A DNA stretch of 64,000 nucleotides, taken from Ornithinibacillus halophilus (GTDB lineage Bacteria > Bacillota > Bacilli > Bacillales > Amphibacillaceae). The stretch is taken from NCBI RefSeq assembly GCF_900129485.1, contig NZ_FQVW01000001.1:186001-250000 (forward strand). Reading direction: 5' to 3'. Shown here in pieces: positions 47,140 through 58,133 of the stretch. Each line of letters opens with the position of its first letter. Within the stretch, counting starts at the first letter, position 1. The notes beneath the pieces were generated by a model. That model made no database searches. It was not told the origin of the DNA and saw only the letters and a list, made by a program, of their open reading frames with translations. A program made the translations under genes and the position numbers.

Positions 47140-48213
47140 ATGGAAGAAGACGTGAAAGACTTGTTAATTCCACATATTGCGACTGATTTGACATCACTAC
47201 CCGAGTTTATCCAAAATTGGTTTGAGGAAAATAGTAACGATATTTTTTCAATTTGGGATCACAAAGGGAGAGCTTTATTTTTCTCAAAATCAACTGAACA
47301 AATACTTGGATATACATTATCAGATTTAGTAGATATAACTTGGGAAGATTTAATAGCTCCAGATGACATAACAACGATGAAAAAACAATTAGATAAAAAA
47401 ACTGAGGATGAACAGCTTTTAACGGTACATTTGAAGAAAAACGATGAATCGTATATTTGGTGTGAATGTAAGATAATAAAAAAATTTCACCCAACAACAA
47501 AAAGCGAAATTTTTATTTCGATAATTAAAGATATCACGGACAAAAAAGAAGTTGAAGAAATGATGGTTCGTTCTGAAAAAATGTCAGTAGCGGGGCAGCT
47601 AGCTGCTGGTGTTGCTCATGAAATTCGTAATCCACTTACTTCAATTAAAGGCTTTTTACAATTATTACAAGCTGGAGTGAATCGTAAAGAGGTATATTAC
47701 AAGATTATGATTGATGAAATCGAGAAAATGGAAAAAATAACTTCGGAACTATTATATATTTCCAAACCATTAACAGATCAAAAAGAAGAAGAACTTGTCG
47801 ATGAGATGATTGAAGATGTTGTTAAATTATTGAAATCACAAGCAAAGTTAAAAAATATTACAATAAAACACGTACAATCAGAAAATGCGACTATTACTTG
47901 TGACAGGTCACAAATAAAGCAAGTATTACTAAATCTTATTAAAAATGCTATAGAAGCAATGGAAGAAAATGGTGTCATTCAAGTTATCGTACAAGAAGTC
48001 AATAATAAGATTCGAGTGGATGTGATTGACGAGGGACCAGGTATTAGTGAGGAAGTGATTCACAAGCTAGGCGAACCATTCTTTACGACAAAACAAAATG
48101 GAACTGGCTTAGGACTAATGATTACTAAGCAGATTTTAGATAGACATAATGCCACTTTAGATATCATCCAAAATAGTAGCAAAGGTAGTACGTTTCGAAT
48201 TAAATTTAAATAA
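47140..48213 (+). CDS. orphan PAS histidine kinase, sporulation-kinase type
   Basis: 357 residues, predicted cytoplasmic. One PAS domain (about 25-130, IFSIWDHKGRALFFSKSTEQILGYT) with its PAC tail, a HisKA domain with H160 in VAHEIRNPLTSIKGFLQLL, and an HATPase with NLIKNAIEAMEENG, DEGPGI and GTGLGL. The H-box matches the phosphorelay kinases KinA-KinE, suggesting Spo0F as a target. No response regulator is adjacent. ATG 47140 is preferred over GTG 47137 because AAAGGGGG is eight bases away. B. subtilis has spore protein genes (cotM-sspP-sspO) upstream of citB instead. Confidence 0.85.
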   Translation: MEEDVKDLLIPHIATDLTSLPEFIQNWFEENSNDIFSIWDHKGRALFFSKSTEQILGYTLSDLVDITWEDLIAPDDITTMKKQLDKKTEDEQLLTVHLKKNDESYIWCECKIIKKFHPTTKSEIFISIIKDITDKKEVEEMMVRSEKMSVAGQLAAGVAHEIRNPLTSIKGFLQLLQAGVNRKEVYYKIMIDEIEKMEKITSELLYISKPLTDQKEEELVDEMIEDVVKLLKSQAKLKNITIKHVQSENATITCDRSQIKQVLLNLIKNAIEAMEENGVIQVIVQEVNNKIRVDVIDEGPGISEEVIHKLGEPFFTTKQNGTGLGLMITKQILDRHNATLDIIQNSSKGSTFRIKFK

Positions 48214-48257
48214 AATTTATTCGTTATAATTATCAGTTTATTTTGAGAGTTTTTTGT

Positions 48258-48272
48258 ATAAGTAATACTTAT
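48258..48272. promoter_or_regulatory. CcpC box upstream of citB
   Basis: ATAA-GTAATAC-TTAT fits the CcpC consensus ATAA-N7-TTAT exactly and is itself nearly palindromic, about 80 bases upstream of the -10. It implies citrate-responsive repression. Confidence 0.7.
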
Positions 48273-48316
48273 CACTCTACATAACTTTTTACTATCTATA
48301 AACGAACGGTAATCAA

Positions 48317-48343
48317 TTGTTTTATCACTAATTTTGCTATAAT
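48317..48343 (+). promoter_or_regulatory. probable citB promoter
   Basis: TTGTTT (48317-48322) and TATAAT (48338-48343) with a 15-base spacer, shorter than usual. The -10 overlaps a second imperfect ATAA...TTAT dyad (48340-48353). Confidence 0.5.
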
Positions 48344-48462
48344 ATGTATTATGTGAGAGATATTTTTCTACACATAATACATTTTTTTTGGTTTCATTTT
48401 GCAAAATGTCTACAAATCATTGAATCTATGAAACCTATTTGTATAAGAAAGGGGTTTATGTA

Positions 48463-51165
48463 ATGGGAGAGAATGTTTTTAACGCTAAAAAGAAATTCGA
48501 TCTTAACGGTAAAACGTACAATTACTACCAATTAAAAGCTTTAGAAGATGCTGGAGTTGGTAATGTTTCTCGTTTACCTTTTTCCATTCGCGTACTTTTA
48601 GAATCTCTAGTACGTCAATATGATGGACACGTAATTAATGATGAACATGTAAAGGCGCTAGCAAACTGGGGAAAAGCAAAAGCACTAGACGTACCATTCA
48701 AACCATCTCGTGTAATTTTACAAGACTTTACTGGGGTTCCAGCAGTAGTTGATCTAGCTTCATTAAGAAAAGCAATGGTTGATATGGGTGGAGAACCTGA
48801 TAAAATCAATCCAGAAGTTCCAGTTGACCTTGTAATTGACCACTCCGTTCAAGTTGACCAATACGGTACTCCTAATGCTTTACAAGCAAACATGGAATTA
48901 GAATTTGAACGTAATGCTGAACGTTATGAATTTTTAAATTGGGCACAAAAAGCTTTTGAAAACTATCGTGCAGTTCCACCTGCAACTGGTATCGTGCACC
49001 AAGTTAACCTTGAATATATCGCAAATGTTGTTCATGCACTTGAAAATGAAAACGGTGAATATGATGCATTCCCTGATACTCTTGTAGGTACTGACTCACA
49101 TACTACGATGATCAACGGACTTGGTGTATTAGGATGGGGTGTTGGTGGTATTGAAGCTGAAGCTGGAATGCTTGGTCAACCATCTTACTTCCCTGCACCT
49201 GATGTTATTGGTGTTAAATTTACTGGTAGCTTCCCACAAGGTACAACTGCTACTGACTTAGCACTTAAAGTTACTCAAGTTCTACGTGAACAAAACGTAG
49301 TAGGAAAGTTTGTTGAGTACTTCGGACCAGGATTACAGGATATGCCATTAGCTGACCGTGCTACAATTTCAAATATGGCTCCTGAATATGGTGCTACTTG
49401 TGGTTTCTTCCCAGTAGATGAAGAAGCTTTAAATTATTTACGTTTAACTGGTCGTAGTGAAGAACAAATTGGCCTAGTTGAAAAATATTGTAAAGAGAAT
49501 AGCCTTTGGTACTCTCCTGATCAACAAGATCCAGAGTATACTAAAGTTATTGAAATCGACTTATCAGAGCTAGAACCAAACCTTTCTGGACCTAAACGTC
49601 CACAAGATTTAATTGCATTATCTAATATGCAAAAAGAATTTAACAAAGCAGTTACTGCACCATCTGGTAACCAAGGCTTTGGTCTAGATAAATCAGAATT
49701 TGATAAAGAAGCTACTGTTGAACATCCAAATGGTAAAACTTCTGTTATGAAAACAGGTGCGCTAGCAATCGCAGCAATTACATCTTGTACAAATACATCA
49801 AACCCATATGTAATGCTTGGTGCAGGTTTACTAGCTAAAAAAGCAGTTGAAAAAGGATTAGAAGTTCCTGAGTACGTGAAAACATCTCTAGCACCAGGAT
49901 CTAAAGTTGTAACTCGTTATCTTGAAGACGCAGGTCTAATGCCTTATCTTGATAAATTAGGATTCAGCTTAGTTGGTTATGGTTGTACGACATGTATTGG
50001 TAACTCAGGTCCATTACGCCCAGAAATTGAAAAAGCTATTGTTGATAGCGATTTAACAGTTTCTTCCGTACTATCTGGTAACCGTAACTTTGAAGGCCGT
50101 ATTCACCCATTAGTTAAAGCTAACTATTTAGCATCACCACCACTAGTTGTTGCTTATGCACTAGCAGGTACTGTTGATGTTGATTTAACGAAAGATGCGT
50201 TAGGTACTGATGCTGATGGTGAACCAATCTACCTAAATGATATTTGGCCATCAATGGAAGAAATCAAAGCAGAGGTAGAAAATGTAGTTAATCCAGAGAT
50301 CTTCCGTAAAGAATACGAAAATGTATTTAACTCAAACAAAAAATGGAATGAAATCGAAACAACTGATGAACCATTATTCGAATGGGATACTGAATCAACA
50401 TACATTCAAAACCCACCATTCTTTGAAGGTTTATCCAAAGAAGCTGGTACAGTAGAACCATTAGAAGGTTTACGTGCAATTGGTAAATTTGGTGACTCTG
50501 TTACAACTGACCACATTTCACCAGCTGGTGCCATTGCTAAAGATATGCCTGCAGGTAAATACTTACAAGAAAAAGACGTTTCTCCACGTAACTTTAACTC
50601 TTACGGTTCTCGTCGTGGTAACCATGAAGTTATGATGCGTGGTACATTTGCTAATATTCGTATCCGTAACTTGTTAGCACCAGGTACTGAAGGTGGTTAT
50701 ACAACTCACTGGCCAACAGAAGAAGTTATGCCTATCTATGATGCTGCAATGAAGTATCAAGAAGATAATACTGGTTTACTAGTAGTTGCTGGTAAAGATT
50801 ATGGTATGGGATCATCTCGTGACTGGGCTGCAAAAGGTACTAACTTATTAGGAATTAAAACAGTTATTGCTGAAAGCTTTGAGCGTATCCACCGTTCAAA
50901 CCTAGTAATGATGGGTGTTCTTCCACTTCAATTTGAAGAAGGACAGAATGCTGACAAACTAGGATTAACTGGTCGCGAAACATTTAATGTTGAAATTGAC
51001 GAAAATGTTCAACCACGTGACTTAGTAAAAGTTACTGCTACTGATGAAAATGGTAAAACAACTGAATTTAATGTAATTGCACGTTTTGAAAGTCCAGTTG
51101 AAATTGATTACTATCGTCATGGTGGTATTTTACAAATGGTATTACGTAATAAAATGGAAGCTTAA
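48463..51165 (+). CDS. citB: aconitate hydratase
   Basis: A 4Fe-4S enzyme isomerising citrate to isocitrate in the TCA cycle; the apo form binds RNA in Bacillus. 900 residues from ATG 48463 after AGAAAGGGG. Cluster cysteines lie in SCTNTSNP and [30 protein letters not shown] and [15 protein letters not shown] are also intact. A CcpC box upstream predicts control by citrate. A terminator follows. Confidence 0.98.
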   Translation: MGENVFNAKKKFDLNGKTYNYYQLKALEDAGVGNVSRLPFSIRVLLESLVRQYDGHVINDEHVKALANWGKAKALDVPFKPSRVILQDFTGVPAVVDLASLRKAMVDMGGEPDKINPEVPVDLVIDHSVQVDQYGTPNALQANMELEFERNAERYEFLNWAQKAFENYRAVPPATGIVHQVNLEYIANVVHALENENGEYDAFPDTLVGTDSHTTMINGLGVLGWGVGGIEAEAGMLGQPSYFPAPDVIGVKFTGSFPQGTTATDLALKVTQVLREQNVVGKFVEYFGPGLQDMPLADRATISNMAPEYGATCGFFPVDEEALNYLRLTGRSEEQIGLVEKYCKENSLWYSPDQQDPEYTKVIEIDLSELEPNLSGPKRPQDLIALSNMQKEFNKAVTAPSGNQGFGLDKSEFDKEATVEHPNGKTSVMKTGALAIAAITSCTNTSNPYVMLGAGLLAKKAVEKGLEVPEYVKTSLAPGSKVVTRYLEDAGLMPYLDKLGFSLVGYGCTTCIGNSGPLRPEIEKAIVDSDLTVSSVLSGNRNFEGRIHPLVKANYLASPPLVVAYALAGTVDVDLTKDALGTDADGEPIYLNDIWPSMEEIKAEVENVVNPEIFRKEYENVFNSNKKWNEIETTDEPLFEWDTESTYIQNPPFFEGLSKEAGTVEPLEGLRAIGKFGDSVTTDHISPAGAIAKDMPAGKYLQEKDVSPRNFNSYGSRRGNHEVMMRGTFANIRIRNLLAPGTEGGYTTHWPTEEVMPIYDAAMKYQEDNTGLLVVAGKDYGMGSSRDWAAKGTNLLGIKTVIAESFERIHRSNLVMMGVLPLQFEEGQNADKLGLTGRETFNVEIDENVQPRDLVKVTATDENGKTTEFNVIARFESPVEIDYYRHGGILQMVLRNKMEA

Positions 51166-51177
51166 TTTAAATTCCAT

Positions 51178-51213
51178 AAAAAAATGAGTCCCTGTATGGG
51201 GCTCATTTTTTTA
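51178..51213 (+). terminator. terminator after citB
   Basis: AAAAATGAGTCCC / GGGGCTCATTTTT with a 5-base loop, then T-rich. Confidence 0.92.
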
Positions 51214-51244
51214 TTCAGAGATGGTCTAGCCCCAAGCGCTAGCA
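51214..51244 (+). repeat. degenerate copy of a Bacillaceae dispersed repeat
   Basis: TTCAGAGATGGTCTAGCCCC, then AAGCGCTAGC, matches the copy at 33628 over about 25 bases and likewise follows a terminator immediately. Confidence 0.55.
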
Positions 51245-51358
51245 CTTTCTTATACTTTTTTCTGATTCTGACTATTGTATGAACAAACAACGTAATCTCT
51301 TTACTATTTTGATACTCAGAAATACAATGAAAGTATTAGAGTGTTTAGGAGTGCTAAT

Positions 51359-51928
51359 ATGATTAAACAAGTAATCGGCATCGCAATAATTGCAGTTTTA
51401 GGTATCATTTTAATTGTTAATATTACTCAACAAAATAGCTCGAATGAAAACGAGAATCTTGTGAATAGCGAGGATACTCTGGTTTCCCCTGAGGCTTTAG
51501 GAATTAAAGTTGGGGAAACAGCACCTGATTTTGAGTTGACTACATTAGAAGGGGAAAACGTAAAATTATCCGATTTTCATGGCAAAAAAGTTTTTCTTAA
51601 CTTCTGGGCTACATGGTGCCCACCGTGCAAAAAAGAAATGCCAGAAATGCAGGAATTTCATGAAGAATATAGTGATGAAGTTGTAATCATCGCTCTAAAT
51701 GCAACTGATTCAGAGAAGAATGAGGGGGTAGTTGCAGACTTTATCGAGGAATACGACTATACTTTTCCTGTACTGTTAGATCCGGAAATGAAAGTTGTGG
51801 ATGAGTATATGGCTATTTCCTTACCAACTACTTATTTTATTGGTACTGACGGAGTTATACAACAGCAAACTAAAATTGGTCCAATGACTTATGAATTTAT
51901 GGAATCCATGATGCATGAACTAAACTAA
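51359..51928 (+). CDS. yneN: membrane-anchored thioredoxin (ResA/TlpA type) YneN
   Basis: A 189-residue thiol-disulfide oxidoreductase with an N-terminal signal-anchor helix (about 4-22) and an extracytoplasmic thioredoxin fold with the active site WCPPC in NFWATWCPPCKKEMPEM and cis-Pro in SLPTTYFIG. A likely client of CcdA. ATG 51359 after TTAGGAG; the frame from 51341 covers that site. Position after citB is as in B. subtilis. Confidence 0.9.
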   Translation: MIKQVIGIAIIAVLGIILIVNITQQNSSNENENLVNSEDTLVSPEALGIKVGETAPDFELTTLEGENVKLSDFHGKKVFLNFWATWCPPCKKEMPEMQEFHEEYSDEVVIIALNATDSEKNEGVVADFIEEYDYTFPVLLDPEMKVVDEYMAISLPTTYFIGTDGVIQQQTKIGPMTYEFMESMMHELN

Positions 51929-52013
51929 TATTTATTTTAAACAAAATTATTATAAAATTCATATGAAATGGCAATACTACTTATTAACAACAAGGAATAA
52001 GGAGTGATTAGCC

Positions 52014-52160
52014 ATTTCTCTTAAAAAGCGAGTATCCTATGATGAGTTAGTTCAAGCAAATAGAAAGCAGATCTTAGAAGATAAAAAGTTAATGGAAAAG
52101 ATAGAAGAAAATATTGAGAGACGCATCCATGAAAACCTACAACAAAATAAAGAAGCGTAA
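52014..52160 (+). CDS. FbpB-like small basic protein, apparent ATT start
   Basis: A 48-residue frame beginning SLKKRVSYDELVQANRK and continuing ILEDKKLMEKIEENIERR, which resembles the FbpB family of small basic proteins (DELVxxNKxxLLxDxxxxxxIExxxExR pattern). An in-frame TGA at 52005 rules out any upstream ATG, GTG or TTG, and the first internal ATG is codon 27. AAGGAGTGAT (51999-52008) is an excellent ribosome site nine bases before ATT 52014, so ATT is the likely start. It may also be a decayed gene or a sequence error. In B. subtilis FbpB helps the sRNA FsrA; I see no clear Fur box here. Confidence 0.6.
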   Translation: MSLKKRVSYDELVQANRKQILEDKKLMEKIEENIERRIHENLQQNKEA

Positions 52161-52168
52161 ATTGGTAT

Positions 52169-52203
52169 CCTCTCAACTCGAATAAGTTGAGAGGATTTTT
52201 TTG
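52169..52203 (+). terminator. terminator after the FbpB-like gene
   Basis: TCCTCTCAACT / AGTTGAGAGGA with a 6-base loop, then TTTTTTT. A perfect terminator here supports a real transcript upstream. Confidence 0.93.
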
Positions 52204-52281
52204 TATTATAAATCAATATTTATTTTTACATATCATAAATCACTACTTACAGATTATGGATATTTAAATAACGGGAACATC

Positions 52282-52310
52282 GAATAGTAAAAGGGAATTG
52301 GAAGAAAATA
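52282..52310 (+). promoter_or_regulatory. possible sigma-G promoter of tlp
   Basis: GAATA (52282-52286), 17 bases, then GAAAATA (52304-52310), partly matching the forespore consensus GNATR / CATWHTA. tlp is a forespore gene in B. subtilis. Confidence 0.3.
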
Positions 52311-52358
52311 ATGATAGCCGTTCAGGCTACCCAAATTATATGCAAAGGAGAGCGTAGA

Positions 52359-52586
52359 ATGAGCCATCAAAATCATAAACCTAAACCAGATGATCGAAGT
52401 GATAATGTAGAAAAGCTTCAAAATATGGTTCAAAATACAATTGAGAATGTTGAAGCAGCACATGAAACTATGAGATTTGCTTCTGGGGAAGAGAAGGAAC
52501 AAATCAAAGCTAAAAATAAGCGACGAGAAGAAGCAATTGATGGTTTTCGTCAAGAAATTAAAGATGAATACAACAATCAACATTAA
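52359..52586 (+). CDS. tlp: small acid-soluble spore protein Tlp
   Basis: A 75-residue hydrophilic, helical spore core protein (KPDDRSDNVEKLQNMVQNT; ASGEEKEQIKAKNKRREEAI). ATG 52359 follows AAAGGAG; the frame opening at 52311 lacks one. In B. subtilis sspN precedes tlp; here it is absent. A terminator follows, so it is monocistronic. Confidence 0.94.
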   Translation: MSHQNHKPKPDDRSDNVEKLQNMVQNTIENVEAAHETMRFASGEEKEQIKAKNKRREEAIDGFRQEIKDEYNNQH

Positions 52587-52593
52587 TGATACT

Positions 52594-52632
52594 AGAACCT
52601 CAAATCAAGTTCTGATTTGAGGTTCTTTCTTT
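52594..52632 (+). terminator. terminator after tlp
   Basis: AGAACCTCAAATCA / TGATTTGAGGTTCT with a 5-base loop and T-rich tail. Confidence 0.92.
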
Positions 52633-52717
52633 TAATTAGCATGTCAAGCTTCCCAAAACCATCCATTATTCTTTATATGATACACTAACCTTGTAGTAGA
52701 TAGAGGAGGAGTCCAAA

Positions 52718-53140
52718 TTGAAAAATAAAACAGAAATTGACGTTAGATACCAAGAAACAGATCAAATGGGAGTTGTATATCATGCAAATTATTTAATATG
52801 GTTTGAAATTGGACGAACGAAATTCATTGAAGACTTGGGTTTAAGCTATGCTAAAATGGAAAGCCAAGGAGTTGTGTCTCCTGTTCTTGATGCTCAAATT
52901 TCGTTTAAGAAACCAGTACGCTATGGAGAAAAAGCTTTTGTTGAAACATGGTTAGAAGAATATGATGGATTACGTACTGTATATGGATATAATATTTTAA
53001 ATGGTAGTGGAGAAATCTGTGTAACAGGTAGTACGAAACATGTCATTGTGAAGAAAGATTCATTTCGCCCATTATCTTTACGTAAGACCTTTCCTGAGTG
53101 GCATGAAAAATACTTATCAAAGTTAGAAGGAGAAGGTTAA
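52718..53140 (+). CDS. yneP: acyl-CoA thioesterase (hotdog fold) YneP
   Basis: A 140-residue 4-hydroxybenzoyl-CoA-type thioesterase with the active-site segment YQETDQMGVVYHANYLIWFE. It starts with TTG at 52718, five bases after GAGGAGGAG. The physiological acyl-CoA is unknown. It is joined to yneQ with three bases between. Confidence 0.9.
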   Translation: MKNKTEIDVRYQETDQMGVVYHANYLIWFEIGRTKFIEDLGLSYAKMESQGVVSPVLDAQISFKKPVRYGEKAFVETWLEEYDGLRTVYGYNILNGSGEICVTGSTKHVIVKKDSFRPLSLRKTFPEWHEKYLSKLEGEG

Positions 53141-53143
53141 AAG

Positions 53144-53446
53144 ATGGCCTTTGGTATTAAAAGGGATGAACTAGTAAAATGGAAGGCAGAAGTTGAGAAT
53201 GGGAAAATTGCTATTTTAACGCATTTTTGGTTGGATGACCGTTTTCCTGGATGTGATACAGTTACCAAAGTTGGCTGTAGTGATCTTAAGAAGCTTATTA
53301 AATGGGGAAATAAATATAACTTAGATCCTAAATGGATTCATCGTGATGAGAGATATCCACATTTTGACTTATTTGGTGAAAAACAACTGACTATTTTAAT
53401 TCAAGAGGGGAAATGGGATCAAATAGAGCGTTTTAAATTAAAATAA
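53144..53446 (+). CDS. yneQ: conserved small protein YneQ
   Basis: A 100-residue conserved Bacillaceae protein of unknown function (ILTHFWLDDRFPGCDTVTKVGC). No signal or membrane segment. GAAGGAGAAGG at the end of yneP serves as ribosome site; the two genes are one operon, as in B. subtilis. Confidence 0.87.
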   Translation: MAFGIKRDELVKWKAEVENGKIAILTHFWLDDRFPGCDTVTKVGCSDLKKLIKWGNKYNLDPKWIHRDERYPHFDLFGEKQLTILIQEGKWDQIERFKLK

Positions 53447-53447
53447 T

Positions 53448-53489
53448 AGAGGTTCTTCCCAAGCAATGGGAAAACCTCTGTTATTTTTC
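53448..53489. terminator. terminator yneQ / yidD
   Basis: AGAGGTTCTTCCCA / TGGGAAAACCTCT (one bulge), 5-base loop, then TTATTTTT. It overlaps the end of convergent yidD. Confidence 0.8.
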
Positions 53490-53705
53490 TTTTTTCTCGG
53501 GTACTAAATCAACCCCACCAGGATGAAACGGGTGACACTTACTAATGCGTTTAACTGTTAAATAAAATCCTTTAAAAGCTCCAAACCTTCTAAATGCCTC
53601 TAACCCATATTCTGAACAGGTGGGGTGAAAACGACAAGAAGGTGGTGTAAAAGGACTAATGGCTTTTCTATAAAATTGAATTAGACCTATAAATAAATAT
53701 TTCAT
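53481..53705 (-). CDS. yidD: membrane protein insertion efficiency factor YidD
   Basis: A 74-residue amphipathic membrane-associated protein with the invariant Cys pattern [17 protein letters not shown] and [13 protein letters not shown]. It assists Sec/YidC insertion. It lies 14 bases after folE2 and is probably co-transcribed. Confidence 0.94.
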   Translation of the reverse strand: MKYLFIGLIQFYRKAISPFTPPSCRFHPTCSEYGLEAFRRFGAFKGFYLTVKRISKCHPFHPGGVDLVPEKKEK

Positions 53706-53719
53706 TAAAACAACCTTCT

Positions 53720-54634
53720 TTATTTTTCTTTATCATAAGTAAGAGAAGCGATTGCATCGTGCATGTGTATGGACTCTTCGTTTCTACAAGAGACTTTAAA
53801 CTTACGAACAAATGTCATCTCATACAAATCCGCCGCAACCAAGCGTACCATATCTTCCACAAATCTCGGGTTCTCATAAGCTTGTTCAGTTACTATTTTT
53901 TCATCAGGTCGTTTTAAAACTGGGTGTATTCTAGCACTTGCGTTACTTTCTGCAGCTTCTAACAATAATTCTTTCCAATCCAAACTAGTATCATCAAAAT
54001 CATCTGTAAAGGTGACTTCCATCGTTACGTTGCCTCGCTGGTTATGTGCACTATATTCACTTATTTCTTTTGAACAAGGGCAAAGTGTAGTTATTAGTGC
54101 AGAAAGGCTCGCCACAACTGAATAACCTTTTTTAGCGTCGTAAGAAACTGTTATTGAGATATCTGCATGATTCATTCCTACTAAATTTGACTGTGGACCT
54201 TTCCTTTCATAAAACCAAGGAAATGCTACACTAATCGTTGCATCATCTTTACCCAACCTTTGCGCTAGTTCATATGTGAATGATTTAAGCGTTGACAAAT
54301 CTGCAGTAAACCCTTGCTCATGATATTGGTTTAGTTGCTCAGTAAAACGGCTCATATTTGTCCCTTTATTATTTTTACTAATACTTGATTCAAATTGAAA
54401 GGTAGCAACAGTTGTTTGATGTGTTGGTTGTAAATTGCTATTAACAAAAATAGGGTGTTTCACATTAGCAATTCCAACTGTATCAATATCAAATAAAAAA
54501 TCCTTTTCTACATTTTGCAAGTCAGACATTTTATTTTTTTCAGTTGGCTTTGTTTTTGGTCCTGGTGGCACAGATCCGAATAATCGATGACGTTCTTCTT
54601 TATTTGGTAATGATTTTATTTTAATGTTCTCCAT
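53720..54634 (-). CDS. folE2: GTP cyclohydrolase FolE2
   Basis: The first enzyme of folate biosynthesis, type IB, able to work with metals other than zinc. 304 residues. The active-site stretch [18 protein letters not shown] is intact, as are GMNHADISI and the C-terminal [10 protein letters not shown]. In B. subtilis the FolE2 gene is Zur-controlled; I find no Zur-type inverted repeat in the 80 bases upstream, so it may be constitutive here. AAGGGATAA precedes the start. Confidence 0.94.
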   Translation of the reverse strand: MENIKIKSLPNKEERHRLFGSVPPGPKTKPTEKNKMSDLQNVEKDFLFDIDTVGIANVKHPIFVNSNLQPTHQTTVATFQFESSISKNNKGTNMSRFTEQLNQYHEQGFTADLSTLKSFTYELAQRLGKDDATISVAFPWFYERKGPQSNLVGMNHADISITVSYDAKKGYSVVASLSALITTLCPCSKEISEYSAHNQRGNVTMEVTFTDDFDDTSLDWKELLLEAAESNASARIHPVLKRPDEKIVTEQAYENPRFVEDMVRLVAADLYEMTFVRKFKVSCRNEESIHMHDAIASLTYDKEK

Positions 54635-54716
54635 GATTTATCCCTTTCTTTTGAAGCTAAGACGTTCTCCTAAAAGTATACTTTGGAATAGTCGTTTGTT
54701 CAATTAATGCGTTTAG

Positions 54717-55298
54717 TTACATCCATGTAATTTTAGGTTCTGTTTTATTGATGATTCGCTTAATATTAGCTTTATGACGATAAAAAACAAAAAGGGTTAA
54801 TAAAGACGTAACGATGATAAGTCCTGTATCTCCCATGAAAATAGAGACAACAACTGTTACAATTCCAGTAATCATGGATGATAACGATACGTATTTAGAC
54901 AAATATAGTGTTAATAGAAATGTCAAGACCATAGTGATAAATAAAATAGGACTAACACCTAAAATAATACCACCTGAGGTTGCAACTGCTTTTCCTCCTT
55001 TAAATTTTGCAAAAAGAGGATATGTATGACCCAAAACAGCAAACAGTCCTATAATTAAAGGATATACTTCAGCAGCAAATAATATTGGTAATAAGGTTGC
55101 TGCCGTTCCTTTTAATATATCTGCTACGGTTACGATAGCACCAGCTTTTACACCTAAAACACGGAAGGTATTTGTTGCTCCTAGGTTCCCACTTCCATGT
55201 TCCCGTACATCAATATTGTAGCCCAGTTTTCCGATGATAAGTGCTGAAGGGATAGATCCCAATAAATACGCAATCACTGCAAAAATAAAGTATTCCAT
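54717..55298 (-). CDS. plsY: acyl-phosphate glycerol-3-phosphate acyltransferase
   Basis: An integral membrane enzyme starting phospholipid synthesis with PlsX-made acyl phosphate. 193 residues from the ATG at 55298 (site GAAAGTAGG); the longer frame to 55325 adds a non-conserved nonapeptide. Motifs: [37 protein letters not shown]; five or more membrane helices. A FapR-like site lies 54 bases upstream. No terminator is obvious downstream before folE2. Confidence 0.96.
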   Translation of the reverse strand: MEYFIFAVIAYLLGSIPSALIIGKLGYNIDVREHGSGNLGATNTFRVLGVKAGAIVTVADILKGTAATLLPILFAAEVYPLIIGLFAVLGHTYPLFAKFKGGKAVATSGGIILGVSPILFITMVLTFLLTLYLSKYVSLSSMITGIVTVVVSIFMGDTGLIIVTSLLTLFVFYRHKANIKRIINKTEPKITWM

Positions 55299-55351
55299 GA
55301 TTTTACCTACTTTCCATATTTCCAATCTTTTTTATATTTTACCATGAACTA

Positions 55352-55368
55352 CTAATAGAAGGTACTAA
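55352..55368 (-). promoter_or_regulatory. possible FapR operator upstream of plsY
   Basis: The minus strand reads TTAGTACCTTCTATTAG: the first half TTAGTACCT is a perfect FapR half-site and 13 of 17 bases match TTAGTACCTGGTACTAA. Placement before plsY suits lipid-synthesis control by malonyl-CoA. Confidence 0.4.
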
Positions 55369-55433
55369 TTATTTATATAAATAGTTTTCTCATTTATTAA
55401 GGAGTACCTTTTACCGTTACATGTAAGATAAAT

Positions 55434-55462
55434 TTGAATTGATTTGAATCAAGCTTTATAAT
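55434..55462 (+). promoter_or_regulatory. yneT promoter
   Basis: TTGAAT (55434-55439), 17-base spacer, TATAAT (55457-55462). Confidence 0.7.
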
Positions 55463-55510
55463 TATAGCATAATAGACAAGCAAATTGATTTCAAAGGGGG
55501 TTAGAACAAG

Positions 55511-55924
55511 ATGGAAAATCCTTCTAAAGAAGAAATAAAAGAGATACTAGAATCAGCAAAAACAATAGCCGTTGTTGGCCTTTCCAATAACCCAACTCGT
55601 ACCTCGTACCAAGTATCTAAAGTAATGCAGGATAGTGGTTATCGAATTATACCTGTAAATCCTACTGTAGATGAAGTATTAGGTGAGAAGGCATATGCCT
55701 CCCTTAGTGAAGTTGAAGAAGAAATTGATATTATTAATGTTTTTCGTAGACCAGAATTCTTACCAGAAATTGCTCGTGAAGCAGTAAACACAAATTGTAA
55801 AGTGTTTTGGGCACAACAAGGAATCGTAAATGAAGAGGCGAATGATTATTTAAAAGAACATGATTTTACAGTAATTATGGATCTTTGCATTAAAGTAGCC
55901 CATGCTGTTTTAGTAACAAAATGA
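55511..55924 (+). CDS. yneT: CoA-binding domain protein YneT
   Basis: A 137-residue Rossmann-type CoA-binding protein like the succinyl-CoA synthetase alpha N-terminus (TIAVVGLSNNPTRTSYQVSKVM; IPVNPTV; VFWAQQGIVNEEA). No catalytic partner domain. AAAGGGGGT precedes the ATG. It stands between plsY and parE, as in B. subtilis; function unknown. Confidence 0.92.
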   Translation: MENPSKEEIKEILESAKTIAVVGLSNNPTRTSYQVSKVMQDSGYRIIPVNPTVDEVLGEKAYASLSEVEEEIDIINVFRRPEFLPEIAREAVNTNCKVFWAQQGIVNEEANDYLKEHDFTVIMDLCIKVAHAVLVTK

Positions 55925-56089
55925 TGAAATACGCTCAAAAAACAGTAATATCTTCATTATAAGGGATGACACCTAGTCGTCCTTTTTTCTTTGTTCATCC
56001 ATGTTGCCTATACACTTTGTTTCAAAATGGTGTATACTATAAACCATGTTCTTAGTTGATTTGATTTAATTAACTAACATATAATATAA

Positions 56090-58111
<2,022 letters not shown>

Positions 58112-58133
58112 TTAGTAGTAAGGGGGGATTAAT

